Below, piece after piece: positions 33,301-41,256 of a stretch of DNA of 64,000 nucleotides (positions are counted from its first letter, which is position 1; every line of letters starts with the position of its first letter). A program made the position numbers and the translations under genes. This stretch comes from Chryseobacterium formosum. GTDB taxonomy: Bacteria; Bacteroidota; Bacteroidia; Flavobacteriales; Weeksellaceae. Below the pieces are notes generated by a model, which worked only from the letters and a program-made list of their open reading frames with translations, was not told the DNA's origin and made no database searches. Location of the stretch: contig NZ_JAOVZW010000001.1 of NCBI RefSeq assembly GCF_026460885.1, forward strand, positions 310,001-374,000, in the 5' to 3' direction.

Positions 33301-34704
33301 TTAAAACAAAACCCTATCCTCCTTTCTCAATTCTTCCAAATATTTACTTTTATCATCCCGATAAAATAAATTCATCGTCTCAAAGGGAATCATTTTTAAA
33401 TCTTTATTCACGATATGAACGCAGGATTTTTTCACGGCACGAACATCAAAATCATGCGCATCCATAAAATTCATAATAATGATTCTGAAAAGATTATCGT
33501 AATCTAAATTCGGAGCGGAAACTTCAGGAAGACAACACAATAACTGATTTACTTTAGGTTGAACTTTATCTACAGAAATTCCCGTACTAAAAATATCCAG
33601 AAGCTGCATTTGCAACCCTGTATCCTGTTCGTAAACAATTGTGTTTCGTGTTTCATTGTTCAACAAATCAGCGGGATTAATGTACCTTGTTAAAGGAATA
33701 ATTTCACCTTGAAGTTTTAAAATATATCCCATCGCCAAAGCATCCGGATTACACGGAACAGGAATAATGTCATCTGAATTTAATAGAGGAAATTGATTTA
33801 AAATTTCCTGCCTTACTTCAGTCAAAGTAATTTTTTCGTGAGCAGAATCGTCACGGTTTCTTCCGGCAATTTCTACAGGCTGAAAAGTAATTCCTCGGAC
33901 GCATTTTTGTTTTAGAGCAAAATCAATGATCTTCCCAATTTCATCAATATTTTTATCTTTTTGAAGAACAATTACGAGTGTCGTGGAAAGGTTTAAAGCA
34001 TTCAATTTTTCCAAAGTTTTCATTCGAACATTCGTAAGATCTTTTCCTCTGAAATCCTGTAAAACTTCGGGCTTAAAAGAATCAAACTGAAGATAAATTT
34101 CAAATTCTGGAGCATAAGTTGCCAATTTTTCTGCAAAACCTGGATCATTGGCAATTCGTACTCCATTGGTATTTAGCATTAAATGCTTAATCGGTTTCGA
34201 CTTCGCAATATCCATGATTTTAAAAAATTCCGGATGAATCGTTGGCTCTCCTCCACTGATTTGAACGACATCGGGTTCACCTTCATTTTTGACAATAATA
34301 TCAAACATCGCTTCAATTTCTTCCAAACTTCTGTGACTTCCGTAATGCGGAGAAGACATGGCATAACAAGTCGGACAAGTAAGATTACAACGATCGGTCA
34401 CTTCCACAATCGAAAGACAGCTATGTTGCTCATGATCAACACATAAACCGCAATCATAAGGACAGCCATATTCTACATCTGTCCCAAAATGAACCGGCAT
34501 TTCTGAAGCTTTATTGTAATTTCTAATGTTTTTGTAATAATGAACATCAGAAGCAATTTTCGTCTTGAAAAATCCGTGGTCGGGACATCTTTTCGTCATA
34601 AAAACCGCTTCATCTTCAATAATGATTTTTGCTCCAACCCTTTTCAGACATTCCGGACAAAGACTGATCGTATAATCGTAATAAGTATAATTTCTTACTG
34701 GCAT
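33301..34704 (-). CDS. Radical SAM enzyme of the Tes/MJ0619-like type
   Basis: The protein has 467 residues. The radical SAM cluster motif is CNLTCPTCY (Cys106, Cys110, Cys113), followed by ISGGEPTIHPEF. Ahead of it are two more cysteine sets: CPEC...KRCPDHG (Cys16, 19, 40) and GCPYDCGLCVDH (Cys81, 85, 88). This N-terminal pattern is known from the archaeal MJ0619 and tetraether lipid synthase (Tes) group, which work on lipids or pterins, rather than from MoaA. It starts 8 bases after a small membrane protein gene that overlaps an Lgt-like gene. The family resemblance is by motif; the bacterial substrate is not known, and a membrane lipid is a plausible guess from context. Confidence 0.85.
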   Translation of the reverse strand: MPVRNYTYYDYTISLCPECLKRVGAKIIIEDEAVFMTKRCPDHGFFKTKIASDVHYYKNIRNYNKASEMPVHFGTDVEYGCPYDCGLCVDHEQHSCLSIVEVTDRCNLTCPTCYAMSSPHYGSHRSLEEIEAMFDIIVKNEGEPDVVQISGGEPTIHPEFFKIMDIAKSKPIKHLMLNTNGVRIANDPGFAEKLATYAPEFEIYLQFDSFKPEVLQDFRGKDLTNVRMKTLEKLNALNLSTTLVIVLQKDKNIDEIGKIIDFALKQKCVRGITFQPVEIAGRNRDDSAHEKITLTEVRQEILNQFPLLNSDDIIPVPCNPDALAMGYILKLQGEIIPLTRYINPADLLNNETRNTIVYEQDTGLQMQLLDIFSTGISVDKVQPKVNQLLCCLPEVSAPNLDYDNLFRIIIMNFMDAHDFDVRAVKKSCVHIVNKDLKMIPFETMNLFYRDDKSKYLEELRKEDRVLF

Positions 34705-34712
34705 AATTTCTC

Positions 34713-34946
34713 TTATAAGTTAAATCCACAAATGCACCCTCCTGCAATAAAAACTAAAATTCCCGTGAGAATTCCTATCAAAGATGGTTTGAAATTGTAT
34801 TTCTTTTCTGGATTAGCAGCCGACATAATTCCTAAAACTACAGCAATAATAATTGAGATAATAAATACCACAAGACCTATAAACAAGAAAATCAAGCCTA
34901 ATCCGGCAAGTTCTCCCCCAAAGCTACCAACTTCTAATAATTTCAT
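34713..34946 (-). CDS. Small two-helix membrane protein in the radical-SAM operon
   Basis: The protein has 77 residues, with a strongly hydrophobic segment (about 12-42, probably one long or two short helices) and a C-terminal helix (about 56-75) ending GGCICGFNL with two cysteines. It overlaps the 3' end of the Lgt-like gene by 23 bases and ends 8 bases before the radical SAM start, so the three are tightly coupled. No family was recognised; a membrane partner of one of the two enzymes is possible. Confidence 0.6.
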   Translation of the reverse strand: MKLLEVGSFGGELAGLGLIFLFIGLVVFIISIIIAVVLGIMSAANPEKKYNFKPSLIGILTGILVFIAGGCICGFNL

Positions 34947-35703
34947 ATTTGTTGTTTTTTAAAAGATAAATATAATAAATGATAATCAGACAACATACTA
35001 TCTGAATTGTACTTAATCCAAAAACAATATCATATTTTAGCTTTAGAAAATCAATAATAAATCTGAAAGTAAAATAAAACAGCATAAATAACTGAAATAA
35101 GACACCAGATTTATAAATATAGTTTGTCTGAAACTTTTTTAGAAAAATAAATAAAACTGCCAAAAAAAACATTTCATAAAGGGCAACCGGATGTCTGAGA
35201 TATTGATCTCCCAAATACATTCCGAAAATGGTATTAGTAGGTAATCCATAGGTTTCTTCATATACGCCCGTAAAAAAGCATCCGATTCTGCCAATAAACA
35301 TTGCTAAAATCAAAGGATAAACCATACGATCACCCGTACTCTCTTTTTTTCCAATAATTTTTTTCATGATTTCAACGCCAATCAAACCACCTGCTAAACC
35401 TCCTACAATTGTATTATTTAGCCAAATATACATCCACAAATTCTGCGTTTTTATCAAATCATCTGGTCTTTCTAATGAACCAATTGTATGAGATCCTATT
35501 AATGCACCAAAAGTTGCTGCAATAATAACCAATAAGGAATTAGTACTGCTAAATTTCTCTTTATCCTTTCTTTTTAAAAATGTGTAATAACGCATTCCTA
35601 CGAAAATCCCTAAAGATTCTGTAATAGGATGAAGCAAAACTTCTTTACCGAAAATTTGAAAAGTAACAGGAAAATCCATAAAATCAAAAATAGGATATTT
35701 CAT
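34924..35703 (-). CDS. Lgt-like membrane protein lacking key Lgt residues
   Basis: ATG at 35703 gives 259 residues; the open frame further upstream runs through a repeat element. Seven or so membrane helices and the block GRIGCFFTGVYEETYG (Arg139), RHPVALYE and FRFIIDFLK match the shape of prolipoprotein diacylglyceryl transferase. However, the asparagine of the GRIGN motif is Cys142, and the loop that has SFHGG in Lgt reads GGLAGG (Ala104), so the histidine and asparagine reported as essential in E. coli Lgt (from memory) are missing. It is therefore probably not the housekeeping Lgt. It is the first gene of an operon with a radical SAM enzyme; a lipid substrate is inferred. Confidence 0.78.
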   Translation of the reverse strand: MKYPIFDFMDFPVTFQIFGKEVLLHPITESLGIFVGMRYYTFLKRKDKEKFSSTNSLLVIIAATFGALIGSHTIGSLERPDDLIKTQNLWMYIWLNNTIVGGLAGGLIGVEIMKKIIGKKESTGDRMVYPLILAMFIGRIGCFFTGVYEETYGLPTNTIFGMYLGDQYLRHPVALYEMFFLAVLFIFLKKFQTNYIYKSGVLFQLFMLFYFTFRFIIDFLKLKYDIVFGLSTIQIVCCLIIIYYIYLLKNNKYEIIRSW

Positions 35704-35754
35704 TTGATGTTGAGACAATGATTTTGATGGATTGTATTTTTCAGCAGATTGTTT

Positions 35755-35834
35755 TGCCACTAATACACGAATTTTTATAACTAAAATGGGTGTTAATCTT
35801 TTTTGAGATAAAATTAATTTGTGCATTCGTGGCA
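35755..35834. repeat. Inverted-repeat element, 5' of the radical-SAM operon
   Basis: TGCCACTAATACACGAATT (35755-35773) and the inverted AATTTGTGCATTCGTGGCA (35816-35834) match at 16 of 19 positions, and both resemble the arms at 33193-33260. A single 'ATCTGCGGAATCTGT' unit follows at about 35860. Confidence 0.65.
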
Positions 35835-35981
35835 TTTTTTATTCTCTATTATCCGTGAAAATCTGCGGAATCTGTAGGACTTTTATTTTTAATATTTATC
35901 ATAAATAAACTTTAAAATCATTTCTTTTACTCTTTTCTATTATTCTTTTCCCTAATTTTAATTAAAATAATTTTCCAAATT

Positions 35982-37022
35982 ATGCGAATAGAATATGATA
36001 TAAAATTGGGATTCAAAGATGTGATGTTCAGACCAAAACGTTCTACTTTGAAATCCCGCTCAGAAGTAAATCTTGAAAGAGAATTTACTTTCAGACACAC
36101 CAAAAAAAAATGGAATGGAACTCCGATTATTGCAGCCAATATGGATACAGTCGGAACTTTCGAAATGGCGGTTGAACTAGCAAAAGACAAGATTATTACG
36201 GCTGTTCACAAACATTATACTCCAGAAGAATGGAGCAATTTTTTAAATAATCAGCCCGAAGAAATTCATCAATACATCGCTTTAAGCACAGGAACAGGAA
36301 AATCGGATGAAGAAAAAATTAAAATTATCTTAGAAAAGCATCCAAAAATTGAGTTTCTCTGCATTGATGTTGCCAATGGTTATTCTGAACATTTCGTGCA
36401 ATTTGTGAAGAACGCAAGAGCCAATTTTCCTGATAAAATTATTATTGCTGGAAATGTAGTTACGGGAGAAATGGTTGAAGAGCTGCTTTTAGTTGGTGCT
36501 GATATTATCAAAGTTGGAATTGGCCCTGGTTCAGTTTGTACAACGAGAGTGAAAACCGGAGTTGGTTATCCGCAACTTTCCGCAATTATTGAATGTTCTG
36601 ATGCTGCTCATGGTTTAAAAGGTCATATTATTGCAGACGGTGGTTGCAAAGTTCCGGGAGATGTCGCCAAAGCTTTTGGTGGCGGCGCCGATTTTGTGAT
36701 GTTGGGTGGAATGTTTGCCGGTCATGATGAAAGTGGTGGCGAAATGGTGGAAGAAAACGGCAAAAAATTCAAGCTTTTTTATGGGATGAGTTCTAAAACT
36801 GCAATGGATAAACATTCGGGAGGTGTTGCAGAATATCGAGCTTCGGAAGGAAAAACAGTTAAAGTTTCTTACAAAGGTTCGGTATCAGAAACGGTGAAAG
36901 ATATTCTGGGTGGAGTTCGTTCTACTTGTACTTATGTTGGTGCTTCAACGTTGAAAGAATTGTCAAAAAGAACAACTTTTATAAGAGTTCAGGAGCAGGA
37001 AAATCAGGTTTTTAATGATTAA
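35982..37022 (+). CDS. guaC: GMP reductase
   Basis: The protein has 346 residues, one fewer than E. coli GuaC, and starts with the same pattern ([20 protein letters not shown]). The IMPDH/GMPR barrel shows [12 protein letters not shown], the NADPH-binding [15 protein letters not shown], and the catalytic Cys186 in [10 protein letters not shown]. It converts GMP to IMP with NADPH in purine salvage. The GMP reductase assignment over IMP dehydrogenase rests on length and the absence of CBS domains. A strong terminator lies about 170 bases downstream. Confidence 0.95.
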   Translation: MRIEYDIKLGFKDVMFRPKRSTLKSRSEVNLEREFTFRHTKKKWNGTPIIAANMDTVGTFEMAVELAKDKIITAVHKHYTPEEWSNFLNNQPEEIHQYIALSTGTGKSDEEKIKIILEKHPKIEFLCIDVANGYSEHFVQFVKNARANFPDKIIIAGNVVTGEMVEELLLVGADIIKVGIGPGSVCTTRVKTGVGYPQLSAIIECSDAAHGLKGHIIADGGCKVPGDVAKAFGGGADFVMLGGMFAGHDESGGEMVEENGKKFKLFYGMSSKTAMDKHSGGVAEYRASEGKTVKVSYKGSVSETVKDILGGVRSTCTYVGASTLKELSKRTTFIRVQEQENQVFND

Positions 37023-37194
37023 CTATTATCTGATTTATTTTAAATTAATAATTTCTAAATATTGATAAAGCCTTTTAAATAAAGGATTTAAGTAAATAGA
37101 GGGCAAAATGAGGGGCACTTATTTTGTCCATTTTTTATTTTTTTCATCTATTTGTGCTGTTCGAATGAAAATACGAATGATGGAAAAAAAGATT

Positions 37195-37245
37195 AATCTT
37201 CGGAGATTTTAAGCTATTGGTTTGAAATCTCCGGAGATTTTTTAT
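37195..37245 (+). terminator. Strong terminator in the gap after guaC
   Basis: AATCTTCGGAGATTT (37195-37209) pairs with AAATCTCCGGAGATT (37225-37239) over 15 bp with one T-G pair, then TTTTTAT. The gap between guaC and the next gene (37023-37457, 435 bases) holds this hairpin and a -7 element at 37317; no gene was seen in it. Confidence 0.8.
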
Positions 37246-37316
37246 TTCTGCTGAATTTTTTTTTACAATTTTTAAAAGTCATCACAAGATGATTTTTTCT
37301 AATCATTTAAAAATCT

Positions 37317-37324
37317 TAATTTTG
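37317..37324 (+). promoter_or_regulatory. -7 element upstream of the 37458 gene
   Basis: TAATTTTG matches TAnnTTTG and lies 133 bases before the ATG at 37458, implying a long leader. No clear -33 element is present. Confidence 0.35.
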
Positions 37325-37457
37325 CATTCGTAAGATTTAGAATTCTTCATCAATTTCTAAAATAACAATCTGTTGAATTTTTTCCTAGAAATCAAAACAG
37401 GTAGGGAATGAGACGAAATAATTTAATGATCTTAGCTTAAAAACTGAAACTGAAGAG

Positions 37458-37988
37458 ATGAAAAAAACATTTTATTTCATTCCTATTCTGCTTATTTCAA
37501 ATTTTACATTTGGACAAGTAGGGATAGGAAAGCAATCTGTTAACGGAAACAGCACAATTTTAGACTTTGAAGATTCAAGCTCAAATACAAACGGAATTAT
37601 TTTACCAAGTGTAAATAATACAACTAATGCTTTAGCTTCTACTCCTTCAAATAACAACGGAACTTTTTTATTTGATAAATCTGACAGCAAAGTAAAATTC
37701 TACGAAAATTCTGTATGGAAAGACCTTAGTAATGCCGGAAGTTCTACTCAAATTACAGCAAATGTTTCTTCAGAATCAAGCAATTCTCAAGGTGTAATTA
37801 TCGGAAGTTCTACAAGTAATGCCAAAGGAGCGCTAGTTTTAGAAAGTACAAATAAAGCGGTAATTTTACCAAAAGTTTCCAATCCGCATACTAATGTGAA
37901 AAATCCTTACCCAGGAATGATGTGCTATGATACAAACAGTAAATCTTTGGCTGTTTATGATGGTTCTGCATGGAGTTATTGGAAATAA
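37458..37988 (+). CDS. Secreted protein with two similar beta modules
   Basis: The protein has 176 residues. The signal peptide MKKTFYFIPILLISNFTFGQ precedes VGIGKQSVNGNSTILDFEDS. Two modules look alike: NGIILPSVNNT ... NGTFLFDKSDSKVKFYENS-VWKDLS and KAVILPKVSNPH ... PGMMCYDTNSKSLAVYDGS-AWSYWK. This ILP-V ... (F/Y)D ... V-(F/Y)(E/D)-S-W pattern is frequent in secreted Flavobacteriia proteins. It is likely a surface or extracellular protein. Function unknown. The next gene downstream encodes a frameshifted regulator. Confidence 0.65.
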   Translation: MKKTFYFIPILLISNFTFGQVGIGKQSVNGNSTILDFEDSSSNTNGIILPSVNNTTNALASTPSNNNGTFLFDKSDSKVKFYENSVWKDLSNAGSSTQITANVSSESSNSQGVIIGSSTSNAKGALVLESTNKAVILPKVSNPHTNVKNPYPGMMCYDTNSKSLAVYDGSAWSYWK

Positions 37989-38134
37989 TTTAAACTAAAT
38001 CTTAAATAATTTATTTTAAACTCATTAAAATGAGCAGGTTTGCATTGGTACAAAAATTGTTCGAAATTTAAAGTGAAAAAAGCGTATAAAATGCGCTAAA
38101 TATTACTTTTCTTATATTTAATATTTATTTGATT

Positions 38135-38142
38135 TAACTTTG
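38135..38142 (+). promoter_or_regulatory. -7 element of the TPR-HTH regulator gene
   Basis: TAACTTTG matches TAnnTTTG exactly and lies 27 bases before the ATG at 38170. A -33 TTG at the normal distance was not found. Confidence 0.5.
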
Positions 38143-38169
38143 CGACTTACAAAACACCAAATTATTTAA

Positions 38170-39673
38170 ATGGGTTACCTCCATTCTTATAGATATTTTT
38201 TTGTTCTCATTCTTTTGAGCAACTTTTTATATGGTCAAAACAAAAATCAAAATCAATCTGAAGTTGATTTTTTGGTAAAACAAATCAATGCTATTCAGTT
38301 ATCTGGAAAATCTGATCAGGTTTTAGAAGCGTCTCAAAAACTTTTAACGTTATCAAATAATTTGAAAAATGAGAAAGGGCTTTCTTATGCAAATTATTAT
38401 TTAGCACAATATTATTACGATCACGCAAAGTTTAAGCAAAGTATTGATTACGCTAAAAAAGCACAGAAATACACTCCATATTTAGAAAAAGATAAAACAC
38501 ATTCAGCGAACATTTCATCATTATTAGGTGGAAATTATTTACTTCTTGAGCTTTACAGTTTATCTTTTGAAAATTACAGAAAAGCCCTCAAAATTCTCGA
38601 AACAAAAAATAATAAGACATCAACCGATTCACTTACACAAAGTTCTGTTTATTCCCATTTAAGCTACATTTATGAGAATATAAACAAGCCGGATTCGATG
38701 TATTATTTTCTGCAAAAAAAAAAATATCCTAAAAACAATCGATTTGCAAGATGCTTATATTCAAAAAGGCTGTTCGTGTTTAGGTTTTGGAAACTATCAT
38801 TTAAATCAAAATAAAATTGATTCAGCGCAACATTACTACAATAACTCGTTAAATCATTTTAAAGATAAAGAACATCCTTGCAAAATTGAAGCATTAATTG
38901 GTCTGGGAAATCTAAATGCTTCACAGAAAAATTATTCTGAAGCTCAAAAATTCTATGATTTCGCTTTAAAGAGTTTCGATCAAAATCATTTTCCGGATAT
39001 TTTGAGCGAATTGTATAAAAAAATTGCTGAGCTAAAAATCTCTCAGGGAATTGCAACAGAAGCTAAACATTACTCTGATTTGTATCTTAAAACCAATAAG
39101 GAACTTAATGATCAGATGAAAAAAGAAAGAGATTTTGTGCTGAATGAAGCAATGAAAGAGGAAAAAATAAAATACAATCTTGAAGCTAAAAAAACAAAAC
39201 AAACCACTTTAATTATTATTTCTTTGCTCGTAATTATCACGGCAATTATTATTTATCTTCTTAAAAAATCTAAATCAAAGAATCAGGAAACAATTAAAAT
39301 CACAGAAAATTTAATTAAAGAAAAAGAAATCCGAGAACAGGAAACCCACAAACTGAAACAACAGATCAACGAAGCTTTTGATGAAGTAATACAATTGGCA
39401 AAAGATAATAATCCGTCATTTTACACACGATTTCATGAAGTATATCCTAAATTTCAGTCTAAAATGTTACAATTAAATGAAAATTTAAAACCAAGCGAAC
39501 TGACTTTTGCAGCGTATGTTTATTTAGGATTTTCAACAAAAGAAATTGCAGATTACACTTTTAAAGCCTCAAAAACAATTGAAAATAACCGTTATAATTT
39601 CAGAAAAAAAATCAATCTTTCTCCTGAAAAAGATCTTCAGATTTGGTTGAGAAACTACATTGATTCAGAATAA
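38170..39673 (+). pseudogene. TPR-HTH transcriptional regulator, frameshifted at an A11 run
   Basis: Two frames together encode one protein of about 500 residues: a signal or anchor (FFVLILLSNFLYGQ), TPR repeats, a membrane helix (TTLIIISLLVIITAIIIYLL), a coiled coil and a C-terminal LuxR-like helix-turn-helix (LKPSELTFAAYVYLGFSTKE followed by IADYTFKASKTIENNRYNFR). The first frame ends at 38814; the second frame is open across the switch point. The shift is at eleven A residues (38714-38724): with ten, the text reads YYFLQ-KK-NILKTIDLQDAYIQKG. As given, the product is a truncated TPR protein without the DNA-binding part. Phase variation, transcriptional slippage, a decayed gene or a sequencing error are all possible. 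Confidence 0.85.
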
Positions 39674-39675
39674 AA

Positions 39676-39712
39676 AATCCCTTTCATAAAGTTTATGAAA
39701 GGGATTGTATTT
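39676..39712. terminator. Hairpin terminator between the regulator and fabG
   Basis: AATCCCTTTCAT (39676-39687) and ATGAAAGGGATT (39695-39706) form a perfect 12-bp stem with a 7-nt loop. It is preceded by an A-run, which suits the minus-strand fabG transcript, and followed by a weaker T-rich tract. Confidence 0.75.
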
Positions 39713-39727
39713 AAATTTTAAATTTTC

Positions 39728-40471
39728 TTAAGTCAACATTCCTCCGTCAACGTTTAAAACCTGACCGGAAATATAAGAAGACATTTCGCTACCAAAGAAA
39801 ACACAAGCATTTGCCACATCTTCAGGCTGTCCTCCTCTTTTCAAAGGAATACCATCTCTCCATCCCTGAACTGTTTTTTCGTCTAAAGCAGCTGTCATTT
39901 CAGTTTCAATAAATCCTGGAGCAATTGCATTACAACGGATATTTCTAGAACCTAATTCCAGAGCAATAGACTTGGTAAATCCGATAACTCCAGCTTTAGA
40001 AGCAGCATAATTTGCTTGTCCGGCATTTCCTTTTACACCAACTACAGAAGTCATATTGATGATAGAACCCGATTTCGCTTTCATCATCGGCTTAATTACC
40101 GCTTTCGTAAGGTTGAATACTGAATCTAAATTAACCTTGATAATTGTATCCCAATCGTCTTTTGACATTCTCATCAAAAGATTATCTTTTGTAATTCCAG
40201 CATTGTTTACCAAAATATCAATTTTACCAAACTCAGCCATTACATCATCTACCAATTTTTGAGCTGCATCGTAATCTGAAGCATCAGACTGATAACCTTT
40301 AATTTGAGTTACAGAACTTAAAGCAGTTTCTAATTCTTTCGCTTTTTCCACAGATCCGGCATAAGTAAATGCCACTTTCGCTCCCTGTTGAGCAAAAATT
40401 TCGGCAATACCCTTCCCGATTCCTCTTGTAGCTCCGGTTATTAGCGCTACTTTTCCTTCTAATAGTTTCAT
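39728..40471 (-). CDS. fabG: 3-oxoacyl-ACP reductase
   Basis: The protein has 247 residues, typical of FabG. The NADPH motif TGATRGIGKGIA (residues about 13-24), NNAGIT, the catalytic serine in MTSVVGVKGN and YAASKAG (catalytic Tyr and Lys), and the end SSYISGQVLNVDGGM are all classical. It reduces 3-oxoacyl-ACP in fatty acid synthesis. The gene stands alone with its own -7 element (40527-40534). It could in principle be another short-chain reductase, but match to FabG signatures is close. Confidence 0.92.
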   Translation of the reverse strand: MKLLEGKVALITGATRGIGKGIAEIFAQQGAKVAFTYAGSVEKAKELETALSSVTQIKGYQSDASDYDAAQKLVDDVMAEFGKIDILVNNAGITKDNLLMRMSKDDWDTIIKVNLDSVFNLTKAVIKPMMKAKSGSIINMTSVVGVKGNAGQANYAASKAGVIGFTKSIALELGSRNIRCNAIAPGFIETEMTAALDEKTVQGWRDGIPLKRGGQPEDVANACVFFGSEMSSYISGQVLNVDGGMLT

Positions 40472-40526
40472 ATAATGATTATTTATTTTAAACTTAAATA
40501 ATTTAGTGGTGTAAATTATCAGTTTG

Positions 40527-40534
40527 CAAAGATA
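40527..40534 (-). promoter_or_regulatory. -7 element upstream of fabG
   Basis: The minus strand reads TATCTTTG, a perfect TAnnTTTG match, about 55 bases before the ATG. A TTG on the minus strand at 40560-40562 is a possible, slightly distant -33 element. Confidence 0.5.
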
Positions 40535-40576
40535 TTATAATTTGCTGTCTGTGATAAATCAACAGCTTATTTTCTT

Positions 40577-41254
40577 TTATTTTAGTGAATTATTTACGAT
40601 CAGCACAATCTCTCCTTTCAAAGTTTTACTTTTAGAAAACTCAATCAGTTCATCAATTGTTCCTCTTTTTGTTTCTTCGAATTTTTTTGAAATTTCTCTG
40701 CTTAAACTCGCTTTCGTTTCATCCCCAAAAAATTCTTTTATTTGCTCTAAAGTAGTGTTGATTTTATGCGGACTTTCGTAAAAAACAATAGTCTTTTTCT
40801 CTTCTGCAAGCTGCTTCAATTTTGTTTGTCTGCCTTTTTTGGGAGGTAAAAATCCTGCAAACAAGAATTCATTATTTGGCAAACCTGAAACTACCAAAGC
40901 AGGAATCAAAGCTGTTGCTCCCGGAAGACAAATCATTTCTATATTATTGTCTGAACCAGCTTTTGCCAATAAATAACCCGGATCTGAAATTCCCGGAGTT
41001 CCTGCATCTGTAATAATTGCAATATTTTGTCCGGCTTGAAGATCAGAAATCACTTTCTCCGTTGCAGTGTGCTCGTTATGTAAATGATAAGATTTTAAAG
41101 GTTTTGAAATTTCGTAATGTTTCAAAAGTACTCCCGAAGTTCGTGTGTCTTCACACAAAATATAATCGACTTCTTTCAGCACTTTTATGGCTCTGAAAGT
41201 CATGTCTTCTAAGTTCCCGACCGGTGTGGGAACGAAATATAGAATTCCACTCAA
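40577..41254 (-). CDS. rsmI: 16S rRNA (cytidine-1402-2'-O)-methyltransferase
   Basis: The protein has 225 residues. FVPTPVGNLEDMTFRAIKVL, CEDTRTSGVLLKHY and the SAM-binding ITDAGTPGISDPGYLL are the RsmI signatures of the tetrapyrrole-methylase fold. It methylates the ribose of C1402 in 16S rRNA. The C-terminal extension found in E. coli RsmI is shorter here. The gene starts 2 bases after the acidic repeat protein gene, so they form an operon. Confidence 0.93.
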   Translation of the reverse strand: MSGILYFVPTPVGNLEDMTFRAIKVLKEVDYILCEDTRTSGVLLKHYEISKPLKSYHLHNEHTATEKVISDLQAGQNIAIITDAGTPGISDPGYLLAKAGSDNNIEMICLPGATALIPALVVSGLPNNEFLFAGFLPPKKGRQTKLKQLAEEKKTIVFYESPHKINTTLEQIKEFFGDETKASLSREISKKFEETKRGTIDELIEFSKSKTLKGEIVLIVNNSLK

Positions 41255-41256
41255 AA

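Noticed and set aside
34924..35703. Calling the Lgt-like protein the housekeeping lgt
   Set aside because: The GRIGN asparagine and the loop histidine reported as essential are replaced, so only 'Lgt-like' is justified.
35704..35835. A longer N-terminus for the Lgt-like protein
   Set aside because: The extra 44 codons come from the repeat element and are not a plausible signal or membrane segment.
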